Assembly: GCA_029532625.1 (NCBI GenBank) | Contig: JARFXM010000003.1 | Coordinates: 1,178,001-1,242,000, forward strand | Length of the DNA: 64,000 nucleotides | Direction: 5' to 3' | Origin: Lomentospora prolificans | Taxonomy: Eukaryota > Ascomycota > Sordariomycetes > Microascales > Microascaceae | Shown here: piece after piece, positions 11,291 to 23,627 of the stretch | Numbering within the stretch: the stretch's first letter is position 1 | Layout of the letters: every line of letters begins with the position of its first letter | The notes under the pieces: generated by a model | Databases searched by the model: none | What the model was told of the DNA's origin: nothing | Seen by the model: only the letters and a program-made list of their open reading frames with translations | Program-made: the position numbers and the translations under genes

Positions 11291-14200
11291 CCACGAGGGG
11301 TGGGAGCAACTGATCTCTTTGGTTACTCATTTTATTCCATGATTTTTTGCCTTTTTGTCTATTTGGGACCTCGTCAAGTTATCAGGTTATGAGCGCTGCT
11401 AGAAGAACCGTGGGAGGGACGGACACTCGCTGTATCCATCCATTGTATGTTAGATGATGTTCACACGAATAAAAATAAGCGAACTCGGGGTTATCTAAAT
11501 GCGAAATGAGTCCCAGAAGTTGCATATTCGCTTGTGCTATAGCATAGTGACGTAGATGGACAAAGTATTAAACCACACAGGCTTCGTTAGACCTTTGGCG
11601 GGGATCGCTAGCGACGGGACGCCGATCTCCTGAATAGCCAGTGATCCCTAATACTTGCTCCTCCTCCTCTCCAAACATGGGGAGAAAAAAAAAGTATCGG
11701 AGAAAGGGTCTACATACTACACTAATACTGCATGGGCGACACACCCTAGCTCTCAATGTACCGCGATCGTGGCAGAACAATGGGACAGTTCCCCGGCCAA
11801 GAGGGATGCTGGCGAGGCCCTTCCGCGGCTGGAGGCACAGCTTTCCGGAGGATCGTAGACGAAAACTCCAACTAATACGAGAGGACAAGCCCCTTCCACA
11901 ATCCTTTCTGCGGCAGAAGCGGGCGGAACAAGGGAACCTGGGCTTTTTGTTGTCGGGGTTTCTCTTCCGTCTTTTCTCACCCCGACTCCGCGAACGGGAT
12001 AGTATCGACGTCTCACGCGAGCCCTAAATTCTCACCTCCCGGAAACTGCACGAGTACAAAGGTCGAGCACTCGCCTTCCACCTTCATACATCCCTTCCAC
12101 GTATTGTGATATTCGATTTCTGAGAAAGGCAGAGGGCTCTGCTGGGGCTCAGCCTCGATGGAAGCGAGATTCTCACGTTCCAATGTTCCTCTTTTTCTTA
12201 ATCATGGTTTGCCAGTGGAGAAAAAAAGAAAGGGAAAAAAGGGGGCGCCGGGTCTGTCTATACCCCGTAATTTAGACCCGGGGGAATGGAGCTGGAACCA
12301 ACAAACGAGGTATGGTGCGACGGCGAGAGTTACGGGGTCTAGGTCTAGAGTGGTGGAAAGAGGCTGTGAAGAAGGCAAGTCAGTGGGCTGGTGGCAGAGC
12401 GGCATAAACTTGCCCCAACGAGAGTGCCATTCTGTCGGGGCCTGGTAAAACGTAAAACAGTCGTCATGTTCGGCTCTGAGGCGACCACATTCGAGTTCTA
12501 GGCTCGGCGACGGGCCCAGACGGTGGACTGAAAACCCTCGGGAAGCAAGACAACTTGAGCAGACGTTTTGTCTACTACTTGTATGCGTAAATTCACGATA
12601 ACGACATGGTTCAGAATCCCCTCCGTGCAGCCGGACTATTCTTAGTGTTGACGGAAAAGAGATAAGCAATTGATCGAGCGACCATGACCGCCAGCTGCTA
12701 ATAATATCCACCCCGGTTCATACTGATAGTAGAGGCCCACATGGGAGGCACAAAGGAACAATCCAGGAAGCCAAAGTGTCCCCTGCACACCCTGGAAAGG
12801 TACAAGCTCGAAGGCAACAGACGAAGCTGGAGCTGTGTCAAGACCAACACGACCAAAGCAAAGCAAACTAGCAAGCGAACGAGCAGCCCCTTGCGCTAAT
12901 CTACAAGTAGGCATCAACCTCCCATTTCAGGGCGCATGCCGACTCAGCGGGATTGGGGGGAAACAAACGCCGGATGCGCCTCAATGTCGTCGAGCTCACG
13001 GTGGAATCGACGGCCTGGCTTCGACCAAGAAGCTGCTGGCTGCACCTGCGTCAGTGCGGCGGATGCAAAACGTCTTTCCTGTTCCTCCGAGATCCGCTCC
13101 GCTCCCCCTTTGGAACAACCATTCCACGGTTATTAGCCAACGCTTCGGCATTCGTTGATTGCAACTGAGCGAAAAACATATCCGTGTGCTCACCGCGCGA
13201 GTGTTTTCGTCGCATTGTTATTGTTTTCCATTGACGTGATCAGCTCGGACACAGAAACATCGTCGCATGCATCCAGATACCAGTGACTGGTGATATTGTG
13301 AGGACGTGGGCACAAGGGGCAAGGAGGCTTTCCAAGATAACTCCAGACACGATGGTACGCTTCGCTGGTAGTTCGGTCGGCAAGTGGCTGCATTAGTGCA
13401 TCCTCCAGACCGATTCAGGCGGTTAAACAGCTGGCTGGCCCTAACTCGCTAATATACCTATTACCCTCATTCTCGTCGAGTGTCGCTGGCCGTTCTACTC
13501 GGCTCAAGCCAATCACGAAGACGCGACGAACGGGATGGTTCATCCAACAAGGCAGGTATGTAATAAGAGATCATCGTGAATAATGCAGCTCCAGTCAACG
13601 CTCCCAACCTAAAAGAAAAAGGCAAGCAAAAGAAGCCAGCAATCGGAAGAATAGGGCTCTTGTACCTCTGTCGGTACACCCACCCTCCCCGGATTTCTGG
13701 TTAAAATCGCATGAAAGGGCAGAGGACCTGCTGTCGTCACCCTCCCTTCGACCCGAGCCTGATCCGGCAGTGTTTACAGGCTTCAGAAAAGCACAGGGAT
13801 GGAAGATCTTGTCCAATAAGCTGGGCGGCTTAACCGCGCCACGAAGGTTTACAGCGCGGTAACTAGCGAACGCCATGACACTTTTTCCTCTTTCTTGTCG
13901 CACCTTGGATGAACACTCTCGTTTGGTAGTGTGTGCCGCGTCTCTCCTCTCCCCCTCCAATCCAGTCCCTGCTCTCCCGCGTCATTTTGTGAGGATGGGC
14001 ATCGGCGCACGAGCGAGTTTACACCAATGTACGGCTGCTTCCTATCACTCATGTGTCTCCATCGGCTCTTTCTATCGCCGTGCATGCAGAGCCAGTCGCT
14101 CGATTCCTTTTCGCTTAAGCGAGAGCCGAGCGGCGCGGAGAAGAGGGTATCCACTGCCTGGCGAGAGACATGATACGACCCGACAAAGGCAATTCGTTCT

Positions 14201-15697
14201 TGTTTCCCTTGAAAGGTGGCCGGAGTTCGCTCGTGGAGCAGACCTGGTCTCCGATCCGGCCAGTGCAGTGGGAATCGAATGGGCTGGGTGATCGACCCCG
14301 GGGCCGACTGGTCTCAGATCAAGCCCTGTCACGTCCTCTCATGTCTTCCCTGGGCTTCAGACTGCGCAGTCGATCCTACCGGGACTAGATTCCCTTTTCC
14401 AGAGATGGATGCAGATCCGGCCAACCAAGACGAACGTCTCGTGCGCCTCAACTGACAGCGCGACGAATAGAACAAAAAGCAAGACGGTCGTCTGCGAACA
14501 GTGCAGTGTACCCTGGCCGAAATCGCTTCCCGCGTCTGCCTCTCAGTCCAAGGCGCGAAGCGGCAAAAACCGACCTTGGCAGGTTAGTCCTGCACGTTAG
14601 TTAAAATCATACAAGCCGGGGTGCACGAGTGAGGTAATAATGCTTGCTCTGGTATAGTCCTCCATGTGCCGCACTAATAACTGATACCTGACAACGGCAC
14701 CCTCTGGTTAAGTTGTTTTACCTACTGCATGCAGGGTCGGTTCGCAATGTAACACTGGCTTGTTCTGTTGTGGCTATGATGGCAGAGAGCAGATTCCGTC
14801 GTCGCCCACCCTCCAACCACCTCGCCGTGCTTTTGATGATTTTGCCTGTTAGAATGGCAGAAGCGTTCTCTTCGTTTCCCACCCTCCTTTCCGCTCTCCC
14901 ATGTGGCTTCGTAGACGCACATTGTAATACCTCGAATCTTAGCAGCCTCGGACTGGACTCGACGGCCGGTTGCCACGACTGAGCACGGCCCCCTGATCCC
15001 AAGGGTGACTGTTTTGGCACCTTGTTCCTCCCGTATCTGTATCCCTGTCCCTCTGCCTTACGATGACAATCGAACTCCTCTGAGGGAGCGCTCCCGTCGT
15101 ATGCGACAGGGCCGGCCCACATGCGCTTCCTTGCGTCCTTGCAAGGGTGGAGGGTGGGCTCTGGGTCGCGATTGTCCAAGAGTTGCTCCAAGCATTCGAG
15201 AATAATACCCAACCCAACCCCCTCCTCTCTTTCCTCACTTATCCAGACTGTTCTCCCTCATGATAAGCCCCATCTACCACCCGCTCTATCAAAATCAAAA
15301 GGGAAAGGAAAAACATCCCGAACCCAATTATAGCTCATTCCCATTTAGTGAAGCCTCCGCCTTATTGCACCTTAATTTTGATCCTAAGCGGGCTGTCGGG
15401 AAAACTTAGATTGAAAGTGCTTAACAGACCTCAACTAAGGCCTTTCCCCAGAAGCACCTCGTCGCCGGTGCTTGATATAACTGCAGCTCTTCCCCTCCTT
15501 CGCTACCGAGGGTTAGGCCGTCTTACACGCAAACGTTGTTGACCCAACGTCTCCGGACCTTAACCAGTACCTAATAGCTAATCCTTCTCCAACTGGCGTA
15601 TCGACCTTTTGCGCCTTGAGATGCACCGTTGGATAATGTGCTAGTGGAGGCACCTACTCAGAGGTTTATAATATATGGGCCCCCGTACCTTGGAAAC
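11291..15697. other. Intergenic stretch, no supported gene
   Basis: About 4.4 kb between Slm1 and the MFS gene. It contains several 60-170 codon frames on both strands, none with motifs or plausible codon composition. The largest is a minus-strand frame at 12202-12711. The first 250 bp should hold the Slm1 3' UTR. The last part before 15698 contains an AT-rich patch at 15665-15675. Confidence 0.6.
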
Positions 15698-17953
15698 ATG
15701 GAGGAACACGATGTGGACGACAATAAGGAGAAGCGCCAGTCGCTCCACTCTGTGAACTCGGCCGTCGAAGCCATGCAGAGAGCTGCCGACAGGCTCATAG
15801 CCACGACCGAGTCCTTCAGGGTTCAGTTTCGGGAGAGACAGGATGCGCGACTATCACAGCGGGAGACCGAGGCAGCCATCCTTGCTGACGATGGTGCCGA
15901 TTCTCGCCCGCCGACGGTGTCGAACGACGCTTCAAGGGGAGGAGCCGATCAGGACCAACCCATGCCCTTCACGACCACTAGCTCAAATAGGACGACATCG
16001 AGCCGCACCACTGGGCCACAAGCGAGCCACCCTTCTTCCTCTCCTGGGACATACCCGGCCCAGTTGCCAGACGATCTACTCGTGGCAGCTTCGCCCTCGA
16101 CTCCTCACCTTGTGGACGCCATAACATATCCCGAACCCACCGCGGCTAGGATAGAATCTTCCATGTCATCGGAAGCCAGTTACGCCACCGCGCAAGCCCA
16201 GTTATCTCAACCTACTCCAGCTGGCACCGTCGGTTACTTCCAGACCCCTTCCCCGGGCCAGTACTACTCCATGTCTCCCAACTCTCCCGGCTCAAGCAGC
16301 GATGTGGGCTCTTACTTTGTCCCGCGATATCCACCGTATCGATCGAGTACATCTGCTCTTAGAGAGCCCTTGAGCTCGGGGACGGACGGGCACGTTACAT
16401 TGGCTTCTGGCAAGGAGAGTACCGAAAATATTAGAGACGAACGGCCTTCCTTCTCTTTCCTACGCGAAGTCTTTTTCGTGTTCATAATCTGTTTTTCCCA
16501 GCTTCTCATGTTTGCGGCTTTCGCCCAGGCGCTTGCTCCCGCTCAAAAGATCTCGGAATCGTTTCCTGATACCGTACCCGGTTATCAGTCGTGGTATTCC
16601 GCGGCTTTCGGCATCGGCGTGAGCGCCTTTGCGCTTCCCGCTGGTCGGCTCGGAAGTCTCCTAGGCCACAAAAAGGTATTCATTGCGGGATTTGCATGGC
16701 TCTCGCTCTGGAGTACCCTGGCTGGCTTGAGCATCTATGTTGAACGGGGCGATCTCAATGGAACCGTCTTCTTTTGTGTCTGCAGAGCCATGCAAGGGAT
16801 GGGTCCCGCCGTCATTGTTCCTAACGCTCAAGCCTTGCTTGGTCGTGTCTACGACCTCGGCCCTCGAAGGAACTTGGTCATGTGTCTTTTCGGTGCCGCG
16901 GCGCCCCTGGGATTCGTCGCTGGAGCCGTCATGGCCAGTCTCTTCGTCGAGCTCATGTCATGGGAGTGGGCCTTTTTCGTTCTCGGCGCGGTCTGCCTTA
17001 CCCTCGCCTGCCAGAGCATCATCGTGCTTCCCGCAGACGTCAACGCCGCGACCAGCCTGCACACCGAAAAGTTCTGGAGGCTCATCGACGCCCCAGGAAT
17101 CATCACAGGCGTGTCGGGTATCGTCCTCTTCACTTTCGCCTGGAACCAGGCCCCTGTGGTGTCCTGGACTACCCCTTACGTCTACTTCATGCTCATCATC
17201 AGCATCCTTCTCATTGGCGCCTTCCTCTACATTGAGTCAGCGGCGCAGTATCCCTTGCTTCCCATCTCGGCAATGACTACAACGACTCACCTAGTCCTCG
17301 CCTGCACAGCTGCAGGCTGGGGCTGTTTTGCCGTCTGGGTTTACTATACCTTCCAATTTATAGTCGTCCTCCGCGAGTGGGACCCGCTCCTTGCGTCCGC
17401 TGGGTTCGCACACATACCTGTTGTTGGCTTACTGGCCACGATTCTCGTCGCTTATCTCCTACGCCGCATAACCCCGTACTGGGTTCTCCTCATTTCCACC
17501 GTGGCCTTCGCCATCGGCGCGACTCTCATGGCTACGGCCCCCGTACAACAGAGTTATTGGATCAATGCATTCCTAAGCATCCTCTTCATCCCGCTTGGCA
17601 TGAACATGTCGTCACCTGTCGCGACTGTGTTAGTCACGAATAGCATGCCGCACGACCACCAGGGCATTGCGGGCAGCTTCATCGTCACCGCCGTCTTCTC
17701 TGCTATCTCGGTCGGCCTCGGCATGGCGGGCACAGTCGCCTCGAGCGTCAACGATGAGGGACGTGACATACTAGCCGGGTACAGGGGCGCGTTCTTCCTG
17801 GCGCTGGGCCTCGCGGGATTGGGAATAATGTTGGCTTTGATTTCAGCCATTAGTGATACGTTGTGGCCTGCGGACCCGGAAGAGGGAGCCGTACTTAGAT
17901 TGAGAATCGGGACAAAGAAGGGCCAGAAGGCCGTTATGAAGGTTGTCGCTTGA
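15698..17953 (+). CDS. MFS transporter, DHA2 (14-TM, ATR1-like), with long cytosolic N-terminus
   Basis: A single-exon gene of 751 codons from the ATG at 15698. The frame is open further upstream from a TTG at 15629, but no earlier ATG exists in frame. The membrane part starts near residue 254 (EVFFVFIICFSQLLMFAAF) and runs to about 718, with around 14 hydrophobic segments, as in drug:H+ antiporter family 2. A motif-A-like loop, GRLGSLLGHKK, follows TM2. RAMQGMGPAVIVPNAQAL fits the TM4 region and AAAPLGFVAGAVMASL fits antiporter motif C in TM5. It most resembles the ATR1/YMR279C group (aminotriazole, boron or ammonium export), but the substrate cannot be read from sequence. The first 250 residues are S/T/P-rich with a short charged helical stretch; ordinary members of this group have short tails. 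No biosynthetic genes lie beside it. Confidence 0.85.
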   Translation: MEEHDVDDNKEKRQSLHSVNSAVEAMQRAADRLIATTESFRVQFRERQDARLSQRETEAAILADDGADSRPPTVSNDASRGGADQDQPMPFTTTSSNRTTSSRTTGPQASHPSSSPGTYPAQLPDDLLVAASPSTPHLVDAITYPEPTAARIESSMSSEASYATAQAQLSQPTPAGTVGYFQTPSPGQYYSMSPNSPGSSSDVGSYFVPRYPPYRSSTSALREPLSSGTDGHVTLASGKESTENIRDERPSFSFLREVFFVFIICFSQLLMFAAFAQALAPAQKISESFPDTVPGYQSWYSAAFGIGVSAFALPAGRLGSLLGHKKVFIAGFAWLSLWSTLAGLSIYVERGDLNGTVFFCVCRAMQGMGPAVIVPNAQALLGRVYDLGPRRNLVMCLFGAAAPLGFVAGAVMASLFVELMSWEWAFFVLGAVCLTLACQSIIVLPADVNAATSLHTEKFWRLIDAPGIITGVSGIVLFTFAWNQAPVVSWTTPYVYFMLIISILLIGAFLYIESAAQYPLLPISAMTTTTHLVLACTAAGWGCFAVWVYYTFQFIVVLREWDPLLASAGFAHIPVVGLLATILVAYLLRRITPYWVLLISTVAFAIGATLMATAPVQQSYWINAFLSILFIPLGMNMSSPVATVLVTNSMPHDHQGIAGSFIVTAVFSAISVGLGMAGTVASSVNDEGRDILAGYRGAFFLALGLAGLGIMLALISAISDTLWPADPEEGAVLRLRIGTKKGQKAVMKVVA

Positions 17954-18903
17954 GCCAGTCTTGTCTTCAATCTTTCTTATTATGCTTTTTAACGAAAAGG
18001 ATATTGGGAGCTGGGGGGAGCAGGCGTTTCAACGGGTGTGTTAACGAGTTCTCGAGGTTTTTATATGCAGTATACCCCTTTCATTTCGGATCGGATCGGG
18101 ACGACGAGGGCTAGTATTCTTTCTAGGTAGTCAGGTTATTAATGAAGGACCATCAAAGATTAAATACATTATGGTCTCTCTCCTGTGTTCTCCCTCTATC
18201 GTGCCTGCCGTTGGAGGTGTACCCTCGCGCCGTAGTCTAGAGCACTTGGGAAGGAACTGCCTAGCCTGCTTGACTGAATAAACCTCACAGAGAGCGACTG
18301 GCGATAGGGCAATCATCGAGCACCTCATAACCTATTTAGAGGGTAGAGGGGCTTGTTCGGTGCAAAACCCATCGGGGTTTTCGTAGGGATCCTAGGTTCG
18401 AACCTGAGGTCCTGAACATTTTGCACTTTTTTTGGTCTCTCTTTCGTCTCTCCTTTCTGTCTCTAACCCCTAACCCACGCCACATGCATGATGGGCCAGC
18501 GGTATGTCTTTTGTTCACACGGAACCGACAGACTGGGCACCCAATACTAACTGCCGGCCTTGTCGAGAATCTTGGATTAGTATACACGAGTGCCACTGGG
18601 CGGAATGAACATAGCATGAACAAGAAGTCAGATTCGGATATCAGATTCCCGTTTATAGCTCGACATGGCTGTATAGATAGTTAAAACACTTGCCCACCCT
18701 CATTGCCTTAAACGCCCGTGTGGAAGAGAAAAACAAAACAAAACGACATGACGGAACCGAAGATGTAGGAGTCCAGGGTAGAAACGACGGTCAAGAGACC
18801 GCATAGTGTACCAACAGAGTACAGAGAACCATCCATCAGCGGGTTGGCAGAGGCTGAACTCCGCCAACGGGTGGTCCCATGACATGCTTCTAGGCGCCAC
18901 CGT
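17954..18903. other. Convergent 3' region between MFS gene and GAR1
   Basis: The MFS gene (plus) and GAR1 (minus) converge here, so this 950 bp should hold both 3' UTRs and terminators. I see no gene. A palindromic TTCGAA at 18394-18402 and a short telomere-like sequence near 18463-18476 are noted under rejected items. Confidence 0.6.
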
Positions 18904-19635
18904 TTAGAAGCGACCGCCCCGGCTGAAACCACCACCACCGCGTCCCCTACCACCGCCACCACCCCTAGAGAAGCCGCCGCCGCCCCTGCTGAATCCACCA
19001 CCACCTCCTCCCCTACCGCCACCAAATCCACCACGGCCACCGCCCCTGGGACCGCCCCTAGGGGCACCCCTTCCGCCCCTGGAGAAACCGCCGCGTCCAC
19101 CCCGGCCACCGGCACCGCCCCTTGAAGGCTTCTTGACCCTAGCAGTACCCGGAGGAGGCTTGGGCTTGGGGAGGAACCTCTCCATGGGGAGAAGCTTTTC
19201 GGTGGAGATGTAGAACTTGTCGCCCTCCTTGAAGGAGGTAGCCTGGATACCCTCGGTAGGCTTGACGGTGAAGTAGACCTCGTTGATAGGGCCGAGGATT
19301 TCGTCGACCTTGCCGATGGGAGTCTTGTTCTCGAGGAAGATCTGGGCGTTAAACTGCGGAACCTTGGGGTTGATAGACTCGCAAACCATTTCGCCTTCGC
19401 AAGAGTGCATGAACTTGCCCATCTCGATCACGGCGGCAGGAGGACCCATATCTCGCTGCTGGAAGCCGCCTCGACCTAATGAGGAAAAAAAAAAAAAAAA
19501 AGAAAGGTTAGTTCGGGTCGTTTTCTTAGTTTCCTTTCTGTTGTGACCTTCTGGAAAACTGGGCGGTGGGAAATTTTACGACATACCTCCGCCGCGGGAG
19601 AACCCACGGCCTCGTGGCCCTCCCCTGAACGACAT
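18904..19635 (-). CDS. GAR1: GAR1, H/ACA snoRNP core protein
   Basis: Gar1 is one of the four core proteins of H/ACA snoRNPs, which pseudouridylate rRNA and process pre-rRNA in the nucleolus. Two exons on the minus strand: 19635-19587, then 19475-18904, giving 206 residues. The 111-bp intron starts GTATGT and ends TTAG, with a run of 17 T just before the acceptor. The join gives SRGGG-RGGFQQRDMGPP, the usual Gar1 N-terminus. The order is a short N-terminal RGG segment (3-20), the Gar1 beta-barrel core (about 29-121, with NAQIFLENKTPIGKVDEI and the EVYFTVKP strand), then a long Gly/Arg/Phe-rich GAR tail (about 132-206) expected to carry methylated arginines. It is divergent from the threonyl-tRNA synthetase gene. 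Confidence 0.96.
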
Positions 19636-20545
19636 CGCTGCGATTGAGAGGGGTAGATGACTTAGTTTCGAGAATTAACCCCTTGAATGGAGTTTACGCA
19701 GCCCGGGTCGTTTGCGCTGTTTCAATATGCTGTTGTGGATTCCCGGCGTTGGGCTAGAAGATTTTGCGAGAAGAGCGAAATGCCCAGATTTTTTTTCCTC
19801 AACCTCAAAATGTGCAGAGCTCAGAACCATTGAGACGATGTGATTGGATAGATAAGGACGGAACGGAAAAAGTTAGGTCCTTGGTTTCTGCCCCTCCATT
19901 TTTTTTTTTTGGTCGACTGTCAACCTTGTACTTTGTATCTTTCACCGCTTTCATGGTGGGGCCATATGAAAGGGTACTCTCGTCCTCTCAATCTTGAGGC
20001 TCGATTGAGTGCGCATGGGTTGACAATAAGCTGGGGATGGCCGAAGACTGCTGCTTTATACCGACGCTGGCTCCCACCAGACCTGCATTGTGCTAAATAG
20101 TTTGGTGTTGGCTCATTGCCGGTGGCCTGGCAGTCCATGAAACTAAACCTCCAGTTAGACTACGGACGACATGCCCTCGCTCTTCGTGCAAGCTGAGGTG
20201 GTGTCACCAGCAAGAAATTGTAGAAATATACGCGATTCTGGGATCAATTGTGATACATGATGGCTCGGGTCACTTTCAGTCATTTCTTTCAGTCCTGGTT
20301 TCGCGCTATATTGCTCTTCCATCCATCGAGGTTGGACTCCGGGCCCTGAGTCGTGAGTCACCGCCTCCGTGACACACCCACCCAAAACCCTGCGCTCGAT
20401 TTTGGCGGGGTACCTGGACCTAAAGAAGAGCCCCATCGAATCTTTCTGCCGAACCACCTCCTTCCGTCCCAACCCCGAAAGTGCATAAGAGGCCCACCCT
20501 TCCCTACATTCAAATAATATTCGACCTCACTTCCTAGCAGACATC
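19636..20545. promoter_or_regulatory. Shared divergent promoter region of GAR1 and THS1
   Basis: 910 bp separate the two start codons, which point away from each other, so both promoters must lie here. I identify no specific factor site with confidence. The frames in it are short and look non-coding. Confidence 0.5.
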
Positions 20546-23500
20546 ATGGATTCGGCAAAGAAGGCAGTAGACTCCGTAACCGAGGGCGTCAAGAAGGTCG
20601 CCATTGGCGGCAAGAAGGAGAAGAAGCAGAAGGGCGGGGCTGCTGCTGCTGCTGACGCTCCTCAGCGCCCCCTCGAGATGAACCCTCCCCCAGACTTCCT
20701 GCAGCGTCGTGTTGACATGTGAGATTATTTAACGAGTCCTGTCGATTTAGATCACCTCATCTAACCATTTGCGCCACAGGTTCGAGCGACTCAAGAAGAA
20801 ATACGATGAAGAGATTGCGAAGAAGCCACGCGAGCCCATCACCATCACCATGCCCGATGGCAGCATCAAGGAGTAAGCTCATGCTTAAGGCGCCACCTGC
20901 CAGACTCATATCTACACTCAGTTGTGGTCGGAATACTTACAATTGCTGCTCATCTGTAGGGGCACCTCCTGGGAGACCACCCCTGCCGAGATCGCGAAGG
21001 GCATTTCCAACAGTCTGCTCAAGCGTACCGTTGTCGCGAGGCTAGATGGCGATCCGAATAAGCTTTGGGATCTTGAGAGGCCCCTTGAGTCTTCATGCAA
21101 ACTCGAACTCCTGTCCTTCGATGACGAGCAGGGTCAGATGGTTTTCTGGCACTCCAGCGCACATATTCTCGGCGAGGCTTGCGAGAGGCGCTTCGGTTGC
21201 TCGCTTTGCATTGGTCCCCCTATTGAGTCTGGTTTCTACTACGAGATGGCGCTCCCTGACGGTGGTGCTATCCACGAGTCTGATTGGAAACCCATTGAGA
21301 CTCTAGTTGGTTCTATAGTCAAGGAGAAGCAGAAGTTCGAGAGGCTTGAACTTTCCAAGGAAGATCTTCTTGAGATGGTATGACCGTGAAAAGATGTAGC
21401 GTCAGAGTATTAAGCGGAGGCTAACATTGGTGGCAGTTCAACTATAACAAGTATAAGCAACACATCATTAAGGACAAGATCCCTGACGGTACTGTATGGC
21501 TATATACCGTACCTAGAGACGAAGTAAAGAGCTTAGCTAACACTAGCCTAGTACACTACCGTCTATCGAAATGGTCCTTTGATCGATCTTTGCCGCGGTC
21601 CTCACGTCCCCGATACTGGCCGCATTGAGGCCTTCTCAATCCTCAAGAACAGCGCCTCCTACTTCGTACGACTTGCCTGTATCAGTTTACAAAAAGTACC
21701 GCATCGGCTAACCCAACACAAATTAGCTTGGTTCTCAAGAGAATGACTCTCTTCAGAGGCTCTACGGTATTAGCTTCCGTAAGTGCTCACTAAACAACTT
21801 TATACACTGTAATGCGAGAGTCGGACTAACACATCCCCAGCTGACAAGAAGCGCATGGCGGAGCACAAGAAATTCCTCGAGGAGGCCGCGAAGCGCGATC
21901 ACAGGAGGATAGGCCAAGAGCAAGAGCTCTTCTTCTTCCACCCACTTTCGCCCGGAAGTGCGTTCTGGCTACCCCACGGTGCTCGTATCTACAATACCCT
22001 CCAGTCCTACATCCGAGACCAGTACTGGAAGCGAGGTTATGAGGAGGTTCACACCCCTAAGTAAGTATTGCTTATAACTTTTGGATTTTAGGCTATACGC
22101 TAACAAGCATTTAGTATGTACAACGCGGACCTTTGGAGGCAATCTGGTCATTGGGACTACTACCAGGATGACATGGTGAGTTAATGAACTCGCCTCCACT
22201 TGGAACCACGCTAACTGAGTTTCATAGTTTATCATCGACGTCGACAAGACCAAGTTTGCTCTCAAGCCCATGAACTGCCCTGGTCACTGTCTTAGTACGT
22301 TCTTCGTCTACCCAATATATACATAGACCACTCACATTCTTCGACTCTAGTGTTCGGCCACCGCGAACGAAGCCATCGTGAACTTCCCATCCGGTATGCC
22401 GACTTTGGTGTCCTTCACCGAAATGAAGCCAGTGGTGCTCTTTCAGGCCTCACCCGAGTGAGGAGATTCCAGCAGGATGATGGTGAGTAGTCCGCGTTTA
22501 AACTGCTCTCTCTTCAGACGCCGCTAACGTGCTCATAGCCCACATCTTTTGCCGAGAGGATCAAATCAAGGCCGAAATGGACGATCTCTTCGACTTCCTC
22601 AAGGAGATGTACGGTCTCCTTGGCTTCACCTTCAAACTGAAGCTCAGCACCAGACCCGATAAGTTCCTTGGTGAGATCGAGACTTGGGATCGTGCCGAGA
22701 CTATGTTGAAGGAGTCTCTTGATGAAATGAGCGCTAAGACCGGTGGTGTGTGGGAACTTAATGAGGGCGATGGAGCTTTCTACGGCCCCAAGATCGACGT
22801 TAAGGTGCTCGATTCTCTCAGGCGTGAGTGGCAGGTCGCCACCTTCCAGCTCGACTTTATGAACCCTCAATCCTTCAACTTGGAGTACGTTGTTGGAGAG
22901 GCTCCCGTGGCCAAGAAGGAGCAGGACGTCAAGCCTGAAGTTGCTAAGCCAAAGGCAGACGAACCCGCCAAGGACGTCGATGGAGACAAGGGCAAGGGTG
23001 GATATAGCCGTGAGAAGAACATGAGGCCACTCACCGCCGGCTGCGCTCGCCCCGTTATGATCCACAGGGCGATGGCGGGAAGTATCGAACGCTTCACCGG
23101 TATTCTTTGCGAGCACTTTGGCGGAAAGTGGCCCTTCTGGGTCTCTCCTCGCCAGATTGTAAGTGTCGAAATCCCCCTTACAACTATGTGAGAAACGCGA
23201 CTAACCGGCGGCCATAGATGGTCATCCCCGTCGGCAAGGGCTTCTTCGAATACGCCGAGGAGGTGCGGTCCATTTTCCACGGCCAGCGCATGTTTGTCGA
23301 CGTCGACACCAGCGGCAACACCCTCCAGAAAAAGATCCGCTCCGCTCAGCTCGCGCAGTACAACTTCATCTTCGGTACGTGACTCCTTTTGCCGACCGCT
23401 CGCGCTAGATAAATGAACAATGCTGACATTTTCCGGCAGTCGTCGGAGACGAGGAGATGCGAGGCCGCCAGGTCAACGTCCGATTCCGAGACGACACCTC

Positions 23501-23627
23501 CACCCAGGACCGCGGCAAGCCCGTCTCCCTCGACGAGGCCATTGAGAAGCTCGTCAAGGTCCGGGACGACAAGGGCATGTATAACCCCTTCCCCGCGACA
23601 GCGAAGCCCGCTGCCGAGAAGGCGTAG
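20546..23627 (+). CDS. THS1: Threonyl-tRNA synthetase, cytosolic
   Basis: It charges tRNA-Thr. Thirteen exons by my reading: 20546-20718, 20780-20872, 20960-21377, 21437-21493, 21552-21665, 21727-21778, 21841-22060, 22115-22175, 22228-22294, 22351-22482, 22539-23158, 23218-23374 and 23440-23627, giving 783 residues. The order is a Lys/Ala-rich N-terminal extension, TGS domain (ITITMPDGS), editing domain with the HSSAH and CRGPH metal-site motifs, class II catalytic core and anticodon-binding domain (MVIPVGKG to the end). The catalytic zinc ligands are present: Cys413 in NCPGHC, His464 in DDAHIF and His638 in MIHRA. A charged segment of about 48 residues (582-630) is inserted just before MIHRA and is absent from yeast Ths1. 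The exon 4/5 join (PDGT-YTTVYRNG) is the least certain. The frame otherwise closes at every junction. Confidence 0.94.

Noticed and set aside
12202..12711. Minus-strand 169-codon frame
   Set aside because: Irregular composition, no motif, no splice partners. Typical of a random open frame in GC-balanced DNA.
15629..15697. TTG-initiated N-terminal extension of the MFS protein
   Set aside because: No ATG is in frame upstream of 15698 and TTG starts are not expected in a fungal nuclear gene. I used 15698.
18385..18415. GGTTCGAACC sequence resembling a tRNA B-box
   Set aside because: The T-arm stem does not pair well on either strand, and no A-box or cloverleaf can be drawn upstream.
18463..18476. 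Telomere-like CTAACCCCTAACCC
   Set aside because: Fewer than three units, inside a gene-bearing region. Most likely chance.
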